A stretch of 64,000 nt of DNA. Origin: Venturia oleaginea. Its lineage: Eukaryota > Ascomycota > Dothideomycetes > Venturiales > Venturiaceae. Numbering within the stretch: position 1 is the stretch's first letter; every line of letters begins with the position of its first letter. Shown here piece by piece: positions 47,801 to 58,619 of this stretch. A program made the translations under genes and the position numbers. Below the pieces are notes generated by a model, which was given only the letters and a program-made list of their open reading frames with translations, did no database searches and was not told the DNA's origin. Location: assembly GCA_013176395.1 (NCBI GenBank), contig JABMLP010000015.1, positions 248,001 to 312,000 on the forward strand. Direction: 5' to 3'.

Positions 47801-48287
47801 GATCTGTATCTGGAGTTCTAACCATCTTCTATGAGCGTGAGGAGCATCAGCAATAGGCTCGATGCTGGGATTGGCCTCGTCATGTAAATCAAGTTCGTGC
47901 TGGTAGAGTTGGACGGATCAGTAGTTTCATGCTCGATATATTATCGTTTTCACAGATGTTGTGTTGGCATGGGCCGCAGCCAAGGTTCCACAACCAGTGC
48001 CACCATGCTCAGCCGACGGCCTCATAATTGTTGCTCAACTCAAAATCTTCGTTGTTGGAGGCGGCCATGGCATGTCTTGCTAGAGAGATAATTGGAACGA
48101 CGAGTGGCAATGTTCAAGAAAAGTCACTCGCTTCAGGCAGCAAGAGAGACAGTAGTCATTTTCTGGCTGCCTTTCATACAGCGTTAGAACTATAGCTTTG
48201 GAGGTGCAAGGTTATCAACGTGATGCTCAAATATACTTTGAATACATCAATTCATCGTACCTTCTCCCGCCATCCCCGGCCCTCTTC
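44832..48287. other. Long region without a confident gene
   Basis: The 3.4 kb contains only short ORFs. The best is 45952-46173 (listed separately). Others, such as 46823-47176 plus and 46577-46768 minus, lack motifs or splice support. No foldback copies recognised. Confidence 0.45.
45952..46173 (+). CDS. Possible 73-aa protein
   Basis: A short ORF starting ATGGCATTTCG with a coherent, helical composition (STEAEAVDILIRDNEMRVLA, LDLPGEMQELSIRKCAVL, ISALKRCFEEAL). No domain recognised. It may be a real small gene, a terminal exon or a remnant; the only support is protein-like composition. Confidence 0.3.
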   Translation: MAFRSATLPLSTEAEAVDILIRDNEMRVLAALDLPGEMQELSIRKCAVLRIYFGLMEKTGEISALKRCFEEAL

Positions 48288-49775
48288 CTAGACTTCAATG
48301 GTATCAACATCATAACAGCTACTAATTGCATTAAAGTACCACGCATGCGCCAAAATATCAAGCGCAACCCAATCGTCGTTACAATTACAGGTCTGAATAT
48401 CCGCCGTCGTAACGACCGCATTATTAGCCGAGCTGATGTAGTACTCGGTATCCACATGCTCATACCCAAAGCTCCTTGGTGGCAAACGAGGAACCGGGTC
48501 ATTGAGATGCGTGAGGCGATAGTTGGCGCCTCTGTTTTGGGCAGAGATGTAAGCAGCACCGGCGGGATTGACGGCGCGCGGAGAGCCGAATGTAATCTTC
48601 ATTCTCCATTAGCATATTCACTCTTCAGCAAGAAATGGATAGCAAACCGGAAGAAACTCACAAGATCGACCGAAATCCCTCCATTCCTCAACTCCGCTGC
48701 CGCGAATGTAGCGATAGCACCACCAAGACTATGTCCCGTGGACACAACCCGATAGCTTGGATAACTCGCTACAGTCGCCCTCACAGACGGTAAAATAGTC
48801 GCGCGGTTATCGGACCAGGCGGCCCAGAACCCGGATTCTCCTTGACAGCCCGTGCAGATGTCGATGGTGGTTCGGGGAAAGTTTGCGTCGGTGAGATAGT
48901 TGCGAACGGATTCGCTGCCGCGGAAGGATAGGACGATGAGTCTGTTTGTTGTGTCGACTGCTAGGTAGCCTGTTGTGTCTGTTGCGCCACCACTAGGAAC
49001 AGGTCAGCTGGATGATCCTATTAAGGATTGTGAGGGAAGGAAAAGGACGAGGGAAGCGAAATCCCTGTATTGTGCTGGTATCGAGCATCAAGGGATGCGG
49101 GCACCCGGGCATTCAATTAACCAAAGACTGTTTGAACAGATTGTTGGCTTGGAGTTGTTCGACTATAGATCGAGGGCAATGAACCCCTGGCGCTCTAAGG
49201 AAGCCGAATCGCCGGACTTTATCGAAATCGATCTCTAACTGCAAGTGCTGTATGAATTACATATCGCCATTCGGGTGCAGTTGACTGGTGGTCCCGCCGC
49301 GCCACAAACACGATTACCCCATGAACGATAAGTAAAAGATGAGTTATGTTCAGAAGCGGAGGCTGAAAATGCACGACGCTTTATCCGCGAAACGTTGATT
49401 GCAAGGCGTAGTCTGGACGATGGAGGAATGATATCGAACAAGTGGACGGAAAAGACGAGGGCTCACTTTTGAAATTCTATGATGGTATCTGTGCTAGCAG
49501 CCTGAACCAAAGGGCAGGCATCCGATGTGCATACAAGTTTTGTAGCAGGAGAGTCATTGTTTGCTGGGCAGTATGCTGCTGCAGCAAATTGCTCGTAGAG
49601 GTTGAATGTGCTCAATAATGAAGAGCTGATAGCTAGGGGAGGATTTCCGTAAGTGTATGATCAAAAAAAAAAGACAATAGTAGCAAGGGCACATACCTCT
49701 TCGTTCAATCGGCTTCGCCCAAGCAATGGATAAGAAGAGGACTGAAGACAATAGAGAGGGGATAAAGCGACCCAT
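48288..49775 (-). CDS. Secreted class-3 lipase / feruloyl-esterase-like
   Basis: Four exons on the minus strand (49775-49697, 49632-49467, 48992-48662, 48596-48288) give 294 aa. A signal peptide (MGRFIPSLLSSVLFLSIAWA) is followed by a pro-like KPIERR. The catalytic domain fits Lipase_3: FNLYEQFAAAAYC, AVDTTNRLIVLSFRGSESVR, nucleophile elbow VSTGHSLGGAIATF (Ser170), LNDPVPRLPP (Asp225) and AHAWYF (His276). Paired cysteines (CPANN/VCTSDAC, DICTGC, CNC/SSC) suggest disulphides, as expected outside the cell. Probable reaction: ester hydrolysis of triacylglycerols or feruloyl/cutin-type esters. Odd point: intron 2 is 474 nt, far longer than the others, and holds a foldback element. Confidence 0.92.
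49150..49250 (+). repeat. Foldback element copy 8 (inside lipase intron 2)
   Basis: The right arm GGACTTTATCGAAATCGATCTC (from 49213) is clear. The left half (GGAGTTGTTCGACTATAGATCGAGG and CCCCTGGCG) is diverged but collinear with the family. Confidence 0.55.
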
Positions 49776-50702
49776 TGCAGCTTGTTGAAGGATAAATCCA
49801 ATCTCAAAGCTAGAACGAAGGATAAGAGAGCTGGCGCTACCAGCAGATGAAGAATGAGTGATCGACTCTATACTTGATCACCATCAGAGGGAACATGGTG
49901 CCTTTTGAGGTCTTCCAACTGATCGACTCTCGGTCATTCGGCCTAGCCCACTTCCCATTTTTCAGACTCGTAAATCCGTCCTACCAGTACTTCCAGAGCG
50001 TGTAGTTCGCGAGGTGCGGGTTGTCATTATTCCCTGGTCACAATTGGACAGATTTGCAAGCTAGTTGGTTCGCTACGACTATGTCCCTGGCATAGAAGGT
50101 TGCAACAGAACCGGGTCGACCATTTTGGGTATTCAGTCCGTTAGTGGCCAAGAAGAAATTCCCACTAGCTGAAGGTTCTATGGCGGTGCCAGAATCATCT
50201 GCTCTTCCTGATATAGCTCTTCGATTCTATGGCAATGGTGCGATGCAGTGTTTTTGATAGCAGAGACATGATGGACAGGAGAGTCGACGTTCAGGTTGTC
50301 TTGATGTGCTCAACTGTAGATGATCAGTTCTAGTCAGCGGCGCAAAGATCCATGGCTCTGGGACAGCACGGCACAGTAAAGGAGGCGGGAGAAGTGCATG
50401 AAGGGCCATGGCATTTGTCTATTGATGGATATGATTGGGTGGTGGTTGGTGTTGACGGGATGAGGTTCACGGTAAATACCCCTAATCTAATCTGGGAGAA
50501 GATGGCGGATATCGCCTGCACAATAGTCACGCTCTCTCTCATCGCTATCCCCTGCGACGCTCTGCGCTCCTTCGGAGTCCTAGGAGGTAGCTGCAGAGTC
50601 TGTAGCTGCATGACATCTCAACAGGACAAGGTGTTTCCTGAAGAAGGCAAATTCTTGATATTCATTAGATAACAACTACTGAATTCCACAGGAACAACAA
50701 CA
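49776..50702. other. Divergent promoter region, no gene seen
   Basis: The 5' regions of the lipase and HIT genes. ORFs of about 100 codons overlap each other on both strands at 50330-50670 without recognisable motifs. Confidence 0.45.
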
Positions 50703-51393
50703 ATGCCTTTAAACATGGTCAAACCCATCTACTTCGGTCCATTCCTAGTTAACTCCCAGGTATACATGTTCCCCTGCTACACATACCGCTCCGCTTTTCG
50801 ACATGAATACACCAATCCACCCATCTCCGTCCTCGCAGCAAAGCCACCATAGTCCCCCCAAGCGAAAACGTATCCCAATACTTCAAGCATTTCTCCTAAA
50901 CTGATCTCAATGCCACCAGGTTTTCCACACGACCCCGCACTCCTTCATCCTCACGAACCTGCGTCCTCTCCTCCCCGGACATACGCTCGTTTGTCCCCTC
51001 AGATCGTGTCCTCGGCTCTCCGACCTCTCTCCGCCTGAGATGACAGATCTATTTTTGACTGTCCAGCGCCTACAGAAAACGCTCGCAAGAGTCTACAAAG
51101 CGACGGCTTTCAATGTTGCTGTACAGGATGGCAAGGATGCTGGACAGACGGTACCGCACGTACATGTTCATGTTATTCCAAGGCAAGCCAAGGACATGGA
51201 TAGCCGGGGCGGAGGAGACAAGCTCTATGAGATGCTGGAGGGTGACGAGGGCGATATCGCCAAGGAGTTGGTGGAGAGAGAGAAGAAGCCTACGTTCAAG
51301 CCTGATTCAGAGAGGACAGACAGGAGTAAAGAGGAGATGGAAAAGGAGGCTGCATGGCTTGCAGATGAGATGGCCAAGGATGAGGTGGCTTGA
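50703..51393 (+). CDS. HNT2: HIT-family dinucleoside polyphosphate hydrolase (Fhit/Hnt2)
   Basis: Exons 50703-50759 and 50920-51393 give 176 aa. The spliced start MPLNMVKPIYFGPFLVNSQ joins VFHTTPHSFILTNLRPLLPG, the typical Fhit opening. The histidine triad is PHVHVHVIPR (His99, 101, 103), preceded by VQDGKDAGQTV, the substrate loop. Known activity: hydrolysis of Ap3A to AMP and ADP; cytosolic or nuclear. The C-terminal 60 residues are charged and helical (EEMEKEAAWLADEMAKDEV), as in fungal members. The 160-nt intron contains GT and AG sites in addition to those chosen; the model was picked for frame and homology. Confidence 0.88.
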
Positions 51394-51518
51394 TGAGGGC
51401 AGAGAGGCTCCAAAATTCGAGTGCAAATTGTTTTCCATTGTAAGTATATACCCAAGTATCTAATGATTCGTTTATTCATTCCCAACCAACATCTCTCGTT
51501 TCCACATCGTGGACATGT
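51394..51518. other. Convergent gene ends
   Basis: A short spacer between the HIT gene and the weak minus-strand gene. Nothing else seen. Confidence 0.5.
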
Positions 51519-52372
51519 TCATACGCCGGCGTCCTCCATCTCTTCGTCTTCCACGGTGGCCACAAGGGGCTGTACTGCCTGACCATTCACCAAAGGTTGA
51601 GATCGCTGCGCCCTCAACTTCACCCTGTCACCCAATCGAGCCTGTAGTTCCTGTAGACTGTTTCCTCATGAACCCGTGCCTATGACAGTTGTGTTGTCGT
51701 ATTTGGAACGATTGATCCTGTTCGCACATTTGGAAGGGCGCCCCCGAGTGGTCTTTCTGACGTTTCGAGTCCATATTTTCTCGCAATTGCGGTCTTGGCT
51801 TGTGTTGACGCATCTTCAAACAGTGGTGCTGGTGACCGGTCTGTTCGTCTTCCTACAAGGTCCCTTGCCATACTAGCCACTTGACGATTGAGCGGTGGAT
51901 TTATACATCCGGGCATTGTTTGTGTACAAGTCGCACTTGTATAAAGTGGTGTGTCTGTATCATATGCGTTTATATGTTGTGGAAAGGAACCTAATGCTAT
52001 AGCCGGGGTAGCTGTACCAGCCGTCGAATTCTGCACTCTTGCCGTAGGATGATATGGTTGTGCAAAAGGGTTGTGAAGAGGAAAGATTGGTGTGTCCATA
52101 TTCGATCCGGCCACAACATGACGATTGGGGTACTTGAACCTCGGGACGGATCCAGAGCCATGTTTTTTGTCCTTTTTTTTTCATCTTTGGTTCTGCCGAT
52201 CGCTGAGAAAAATTAACCTTCTTTGGGCGGCTGGGCCAGCAACCATAGTATCCACTATACACTGGCCCTCATGTGGAGGTTTCGAATTGTTGCTGAGATG
52301 ACTTCCATCATAATACAGCCAAAATCGCTGCCCAAACAACGTATTCTCTCTTCGACTGACATCTGAGACCAT
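51519..52372 (-). CDS. Uncertain hypothetical protein with an in-frame TGA
   Basis: A minus-strand frame runs from ATG 52372 (MVSDVSRRENTLFG) to 51762, broken only by TGA at 52183-52181. A GT-AG intron (51761-51658) then joins, in frame, a last exon rich in acidic residues (QELQARLGDRVKLRAQRSQP; ATVEDEEMEDAGV) ending at 51519. The TGA could be removed by a 78-nt in-frame intron (GTTAAT... to CCCGAG), although a GAG acceptor is unusual. It may also be a nonsense codon. Composition is Pro/Thr-rich without domains. The frame and splice consistency support a gene; the function is unknown. Confidence 0.4.
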
Positions 52373-52391
52373 GTTTTCATCTGAAGAAAAT

Positions 52392-52470
52392 ATGGTTATC
52401 ATCCAAAAAAAGATTGCTATCATCTTACCCAAGAGATGGTTATCATCTAAAAAAAGATGTCTATCATCTA
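52392..52470 (+). repeat. Imperfect tandem duplication, about 44-bp period
   Basis: ATGGTTATCATCCAAAAAAAGAT (from 52392) recurs as ATGGTTATCATCTAAAAAAAGAT (from 52436); each is followed by a CTATCATCT block. Confidence 0.7.
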
Positions 52471-52716
52471 AACACCAAGATCGATATCATGGGGTGCCCC
52501 CGCAACTCAAGCTTCTCTCCTAAAAAGTACACACATCGCGGGAATGTGAAATAACCTGGTGTTTGGGTATTTACTATGAAATCGAGTGGGGGTGTACCAT
52601 CCGAATCTTCGTCCTTCAACATAGATACTATACAAGCTCCATGTACATCCCGAATAATCCCTCAACCAAAACCAACTTATCATCATCTTAAGATCCGAAG
52701 CTCTTTGACTCTAATT

Positions 52717-53177
52717 ATGTTCTCACCTTTTTACCTCTCAACAGTCATCTTTGCCGCTGCACAGCAAATCTCTGCATCTCCTACAATACCAATACCTAAT
52801 AACCATGCTGGCCTCCTTGCTCCAGAAGCTCCAAACGGTCTCATCCTGCCTGGGGTATTTGTACTAAAGTTGGTCAAAAAAACATCTTACGTTCCATCAA
52901 TTACTTTCAGGCCCTATTACTATCTATCAATAATTATAATTGTAGCGCCTGGATGCAATGCTTTACCGTAGAAACCCTGCAGGCCGATACGATGCTATAG
53001 GCACATTATTGTGGCTTAAAACAGCAACCAGTGAATAGGTATGCTTGCACGACTTCCTGCAGCAAATCGCAGGTTCAGCAGCTCGTGCAAGTCTTTTGCG
53101 TATGTTTTCGACTGTCAATAGGAAGAGTTTAGGTGCTAATGTGTTCGCAGGCCGTTGAGTGCCCCGATAAACGTTAG
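52717..53177 (+). CDS. Small cysteine-rich secreted protein with in-frame TAG
   Basis: Exons 52717-52854, 52911-53090 and 53151-53177, with introns of 56 and 60 nt, both GT-AG and frame-keeping. This gives a 115-codon frame interrupted by TAG at 52998-53000 (codon 76). The start MFSPFYLSTVIFAAAQQISA is a signal peptide. The mature part has six Cys: NYNCSAWMQC before the TAG, then HYCG, YACTTSC and VECPDKR after it. This is the pattern of small secreted, effector-like proteins of fungi. If TAG terminates, a 75-aa product with two Cys remains. The two well-formed introns downstream and upstream argue that the gene was functional until recently, or still is. Function unknown; no toxin activity is implied. 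Confidence 0.5.
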
Positions 53178-53600
53178 GATGGATGCCTGGATCTGATTAC
53201 CGTCAAAAAGATATGGTAATAGCAAGTGCCATGTGGCTTGGAGGCTCGATATTTCTTCTCTTGAAGCGATGAAAGATGTGAAAATGAGGGAAACCTTTGG
53301 AAGATTTCTGTCCAAAGCAAATTAGGTTGTCTTGTAGCGTAGGGCTGAGTACGGCAGACGTACACAGCAGACCGACTCCAATAATACCATCCATAGCGTC
53401 TGCACAGAATGGCACATAAAATAGGAAGCTGCCTCCTCGAACCATCTCTTCAAGGATTGAGAAAGGGGTCCTGATCTTAGTTGGATTTGTTGTCACCAAA
53501 AATGGATTAACAGCCGGCTCATTTCTCAAAGGATGCGAGAACCCCCTTGTTAACTATCAACAGACGCGTTCGACAACGTTTACCAACGCTTTTGGAAGTC

Positions 53601-53638
53601 AGCTCAAAGTAGTAGTATAAAAGCTCAAAGTAGTAGTA
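53601..53638 (+). repeat. 21-bp tandem repeat, two copies
   Basis: AGCTCAAAGTAGTAGTA occurs at 53601-53617 and again at 53622-53638. Confidence 0.75.
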
Positions 53639-53840
53639 AGTGCTATGACAGATCGTTATATGTATGCTCGTCCCATCTTCCAGTTAATGCTATCATTTAG
53701 GTAAGTTATAACTATGACAGCATATCAGTAGCCGGACAATACCTACATCGTTCAACAGACCTCTCCAAAACAAACCAACAAGCAATCTCACTCAACTCAT
53801 CCATACCTTTCCAACTGCGAAAACCCCCAAAATCAAAGGA

Positions 53841-54324
53841 AAGTTAGATTTCTCCAAAGTCGTATCCGCAGCAATCATAGAAGCACCCATCCACTGGCAA
53901 AAGCCCAAAACGTGAGACTTCGTAATCTACCGCTGTACCTATGACAGTAACGAACGATTGGCCCAACCCATGGAAATTCTGACCAGACGTGCCGAAGCGC
54001 TCATTCCAATCTCTGGGAATTATAACGCAGGCTAGTCGCCAACGCCTGGCCTACACGAACGGCCGTCTTGGACGGTGCAACGACAACGCAAGTCCGTGCC
54101 TTATTCAATAAGCGGGTATTTCGTCTCAGGCGGAATTATAAATTCCTTTGAATATGAAGGAAAGGCCACTTGGAGGACATCATTCTGAATTATCCGACCG
54201 GGAGAATCCCAAATTGGCGCCGGATTTCTGGTGGGGTATGTTTGTAATGACGGTCATGGAGATACCGAAGGATGTTCCACCGCCAAGCGAACGCATGCTC
54301 GAGCTGGCGCTTTGTATCGATTAA
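53841..54324 (+). pseudogene. Relic of a fungal protein gene
   Basis: Protein-like blocks appear in different frames: KLDFSKVVSAAIIEAPIHWQ, then TGA (53913-53915), then DFVIYRCTYDSNERLAQPME and ILTRRAEAL. After a frame change comes APDFWWGMFVMTVMEIPKDV ending at TAA 54324. Fungal proteins I recall carry WDFVIYRCTY, so TGA seems to replace a Trp. Stops and shifts make a working gene unlikely. Confidence 0.4.
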
Positions 54325-54431
54325 ATCGGGTCCAAATTACATTTGTACTTTCCATGAAATTGTTGTACATTTTCAACGTCCAATTAGAATAAACTCATAT
54401 CCATAACTCCTCGCATTGTTATCCTATCACC

Positions 54432-55187
54432 CTAATCAGCAAGTTCAACTTCAAAATCCTCCCTCACCAAAAGCACTCTCTGACAAAAATCCGGCAGCTT
54501 CCCCTGCTCAAACGCATCCGTCAACCAAAACAGTTGCGGATACCCCAATGTCCACTCACAAACGATAAACCCTTTAACCTCCTTATGCACCAAAACTTCA
54601 TCCACCCCATTTTTATGCAGCGCAAACGAAAATCCATCATCGCCATTTCCCTCTTCATCTTCATCAGTCCCTTTCTCCACAATCTCGACAGGAGCCCACA
54701 TCTCTCTATTCCTTTTATCGCTTTGTGAACCAAACTCTTTCATGCCTTTGAGGTGGAACCGCCATTCCTTGTTCTTCTCCTTTTGTTTCCAGCTTTTGAA
54801 GATGAGTTTGCCGCCTTTTACGTCGCCGCCGAAGGCGTGGCCGCTTCGTTCGGAATACCGCGCTTGGCTTTGCGTACCGGAGGATTGGCGTGATCTGAAA
54901 GATTTCTCTGATGCTATCTCATTGGCAGATCCATCGTCCATTTCTGAGTACATGAATTTTGGTGGGTTGAGCGCGAGGATTACGGCGTTGGAGCCGTGGG
55001 AGGCATGGCGGAGGTAATAGGAGTTGAAGCGGGATGCGCTGGATTTGGTGGAGGGATGGGGTCCTGTGCGGATGAAGAATTGGGAGGGCTGTTGCTCTTC
55101 AGCCTCCTCTTCCTCTTCTGAGTAGTGCTCCTGTTCCGTGTCTTCGTCCTGGGAGTGAGCTGAAGTGGTGTAGTTTGTTGGCGGCAT
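54432..55187 (-). CDS. Hypothetical protein, 5' end uncertain
   Basis: From ATG 55187 the frame gives 251 aa: an acidic start (DEDTEQEHYSEEEEEAEEQ), a segment of ordered sequence (FNSYYLRHASHGSNAVILAL, GKLIFKSWKQKEKNKEWRFH, VWAPVE-type strands) and a C-terminal domain (EVKGFIVCEWTLGYPQLFWL; LPDFCQRVLLVREDFEVELA). The frame stays open upstream to about 55308 (LVSATLVLSEPQLLLPYEMP), so the true start may lie in an earlier exon. Further upstream on the minus strand there are coding-like pieces (IKWLGQGLDLEGKDEGTRVK) with a TGA. No domain recognised; the strand-rich C-terminus is conserved-looking. Confidence 0.6.
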   Translation of the reverse strand: MPPTNYTTSAHSQDEDTEQEHYSEEEEEAEEQQPSQFFIRTGPHPSTKSSASRFNSYYLRHASHGSNAVILALNPPKFMYSEMDDGSANEIASEKSFRSRQSSGTQSQARYSERSGHAFGGDVKGGKLIFKSWKQKEKNKEWRFHLKGMKEFGSQSDKRNREMWAPVEIVEKGTDEDEEGNGDDGFSFALHKNGVDEVLVHKEVKGFIVCEWTLGYPQLFWLTDAFEQGKLPDFCQRVLLVREDFEVELAD

Positions 55188-55784
55188 TTCGTATGGCAGG
55201 AGCAATTGCGGTTCACTTAAGACGAGAGTGGCAGAGACGAGATCTGTATTACCTATGAAGAGGAGGAGATATCTCTTTAAAAGCTGCCCTTCGCGGAGGT
55301 GGAGAGAGATCTTCTATCTGAAGAGTTGGAAGAGGTTGCAGTCTCGAGGTCGACGCGTCCTTGGAAGGGCAATGATGTCATCGCGTGGACTAGAATATAC
55401 CCGAGCTTTCTCTCGCACCTTTCTCATCCCTCTCTCCTCAAAACCATCTCACTCGACCTTCACTCTGGTCCCCTCATCCTTACCCTCCAAATCCAGTCCC
55501 TGCCCGAGCCACTTGATACTTGTTTCTAAGATTGAGCCTAGTTTGAAGGAATCAAGTCCTTTCGCTAGGTCATCTTGGGAATCATATCCAATCCACAAGG
55601 TAGAGCTTTGTCCAGGAGAGTGCGGTATTGGACGATTCGAAAGAAGAAAGGGAAAGGTTTCAGTCTAGTGTCACTGCCACTGCTTTATCGACAGCACATT
55701 TCAGCTCTTGATCAGAACAGACAAGGACGGTCAGGAGTATCTTTTGTTATCTCGGTTATTGTACAACCCCTCCAAATTAATTCT
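55188..55784. other. Possible upstream exons of the 54432 gene
   Basis: Minus-strand open pieces at 55308-55188 and around 55560-55340 look coding but could not be joined without crossing a stop. Confidence 0.3.
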
Positions 55785-56218
55785 CTACTTCTTGATACCG
55801 TGAGCTGAGTCACTGGTATCGTGAATCGCATTCGGAACAGCACGCTCAATCTTCTCCGGAAGCTTGTCCTGCAACTTCTGTGGTACTATCGACTTTCCAG
55901 TGACGTGGGAAACACCTTTGCCCGCATCTTGACCTGGAAGAGTTGGGTGGACCTGATGGTAACTATAAGCAAGAGGACAGGTAAGATGGATGCTTGGTTT
56001 GAATATCTTACCGAGTCGGGCAGTGAGTCTTCAACACCTTTGGACACCTTCTTTTGGACTGTGTGTGGAATTTTGGAGGCATTTGGGTCTATGGCATGGC
56101 TAACGCCCTGGCCAGATGAGTTCTGCGCGACGCCAGTGTTTTGGTGAATTGGGTTGGCGCCAGTGGAGCTGTTGAGGCCTGCGTCGCCGAGGGAGCTGAC
56201 ATCGGAATTAGGAGACAT
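55785..56218 (-). CDS. Small Ser/Gly/Asn-rich hypothetical protein
   Basis: Exons 56218-56012 and 55952-55785 (59-nt GT-AG intron, phase 0) give 124 aa. The sequence starts MSPNSDVSSLGDAGLNSS and contains two related halves: GVSHAIDPNASKIPHTVQKK then VSKGVEDSLPDS, and GVSHVTGKSIVPQKLQDKLP then EKIERAVPNAIHDT. So it may be an internal duplication of a roughly 35-residue amphipathic module. Hydrophilic, with no signal peptide or TM segment. No known domain; the composition resembles stress or LEA-like hydrophilic proteins, which is only an impression. Confidence 0.7.
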
Positions 56219-57665
56219 GTTGGTAGTTGTATGTGGGATTATCAAGTTGGATTGGATTAGTACTTTTATCGAGAATGGTGTTGAGTTTGTTATATTGCCA
56301 GAAAAGACCTGATGAGAGTCTTATATACACATTCTTACTTCCCGTTGTCGTCTTGACAGGCAAACGCCGCATTCTGCCAGAACGTCATAGTAACGTTTCT
56401 AGAGGCACGAAATCAAGGACAGCTCTTCTTTCGGATCAACACAGAGACCGAAGAAAGCCTCAGATGTTTGGAATACTTGGCTGTACATATGAAGTGCTCT
56501 GTTCAGAGAGGTTGCTTCTGTTCGGGCCACGTCATGATTCCGCTAGACTGCACCTGCAAGACGCATGGTGGGATAGCAGAGTACCCCGCCTCCCCGCCTT
56601 CAGATCAATGTGATACGTGTTTGGTGTTGTGTTTGGTGATGGGTGTCGTGATGAAAAATCTTGCAACCAATTTCCAGATGGCGCCATTATTTCCTGTTTC
56701 GGCTTGGTATGATGACTGGCTACCTCCTAACTTATCCTACCTCTGATTAGATTGGGTCAGGAGAATCTCGAGAATGGTCACAGCGGAGACGTCAACTCAG
56801 GCCATCAACAGCTTCTTAAAGAGTCCATATCTATACCCTTCTCTTGTCAGATCCTGTTGTTTGGAACTTTGGAACATGTAACCAGGCTCTTCGGCTGCTG
56901 TGTAACAAGAAATTCCGCCTTGGGCCCAAGAAATATGCTGAGCGAGCATTTTCTCTTCCACGACAGTCAAATCTCACGGTAACCTCATCGGTTCATCCTA
57001 TCTTTATGAGCCTCGTATAGAGATTTTACCACTTTTGCAAAAGTAATTAAACTCTACTTAATACAAGCCCATTCATTGGCGTAATAAAGTAGTTCAACGG
57101 CTTCAAATACATCCCGTTTTTAGTATTGCCCGGATTCCGCGAGATTTGACGGTATCCATACCCATGTCTCAAAGAGATCAGGGAGAATCTTCCAGTTCAA
57201 GAAAAGTCAAAGGTGCTGCAGTATAGCGGCCCAGATGGCCTTCATCTGAGACCTATGAATTACCTCTGGCTCGCCGAAGCCCGGGATCTTCGGGGTCCGG
57301 TATATATCAGCGTACAATACACTTTGTATGACAAAGCTTCCAATCAATCTTCGGAACTTCTAAATCAGGGCTTTCTAGCAGTCTGCCTGAGTCAGCCCGA
57401 CCAAGAGTGGCGGATATCAAGCAGCCGTCTACAGTCAATGCTCAAGTCGCTGACACAGTGAGAGATATGTCACATGACGCAGCGCATTCACGAGCGTGGC
57501 GTTAGCGTCATGCAGTAATCGGATCCAGGGTCCGCTCTTCATCAAGAGATTTATTACGAGCCGATAACCAGTCCCGTCATTGATTTATTCGACTCCTAAG
57601 GCTACAAGAATAGATACTGATTCACCGCTTCAACACATTCTCCTGCAAACAATTCATATACAATC
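56219..57665. other. Intergenic region, no gene seen
   Basis: 1.4 kb with chance ORFs up to about 130 codons, none with motifs or credible introns. Confidence 0.45.
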
Positions 57666-58619
57666 ATGAAGCCTGACAGTCCCAGAGATCCCATCGCAGG
57701 GCCAGATGCCGGTCCTGAACCTCCGTTCCCCATCAAACTTGGTGGAAAAGTGATCAAGGGTTTTGGGCGGGGGAGCAAAGAGGTAAGATATATTTGATTC
57801 GTTGCGTACTGGTCCTTCATTCTTTGACCTATCTATACCGGTCTATGGTTTCTGCTTCTTCTGGACTCTATCAGTGCTCATATCATTCGCAACTTCAATC
57901 ACAAGCCCTCTTCGATCATCACTAACCCATCAACCAGCTCGGCATTCCAACAGCAAACATCCCCCTCTCCGGCCTAAAAATTGGCGGCCAAAAGGATCTG
58001 GAAAGCGGTATCTACTTCGGCTGGGCAGGTCTCGATTATCATTTCTCCTCAACCAATTCGCCATCCACACCTCAATCCCCATCAAGCACATCCACCACAC
58101 CCGCACGAAGACCCTCAATATCAGAGCGCGTACAACAGGCAGGCACGAAACTTGCAAATGGAGTTGGTAGTCTGATAGGCAGCACAACGAGTGAGGGACA
58201 TAGTGAGTGTGAAGGTTTGAGAGGAAAGGTATATCCTATGGTCATGAGCGTGGGCTGGAACCCGTTTTACAAGAATACAGTCAGGAGTGTGGTAAGTTCT
58301 TTCCTACATGCAAGACGATATTCTTGCCAATTCCTGCAATTCTCTCCGTTTCTCAAAGCTGACAACCATATAGGAAGTCCACATTCTCCACCGCTTTCCG
58401 ACCGATTTCTACAACCTACACCTAAACCTCATAATCACCGGCTTCATAAGACCTGAGTACGATTACGTTTCCAAAGAATCGCTGATCGAGGATATCATGG
58501 AGGACATAGAGGTCACCAAAAGGAGTTTGGCAAGACCGGCATACAAGAAGTTGGAGGAGGATCCATATCTGAGAACGTTTCCAAGGGAAGAAGATGAAGT
58601 TCCGGCGAGTAGATATTGA
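57666..58619 (+). CDS. FMN1: Riboflavin kinase
   Basis: Exons 57666-57782, 57938-58291 and 58374-58619 give 238 aa. The flavokinase barrel is evident: [20 protein letters not shown], the nucleotide-binding GIPTANIP motif (residues about 41-48), [10 protein letters not shown], the conserved [20 protein letters not shown] with the NPF/Y and T motif, then [34 protein letters not shown] and a C-terminal helix. Reaction: ATP + riboflavin to FMN + ADP, essential for all flavoenzymes, including covalent flavoproteins like the oxidase in this window. A low-complexity Ser/Thr insertion (about residues 75-120) separates strands, as in other filamentous fungi. All splice junctions keep frame. Confidence 0.95.
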
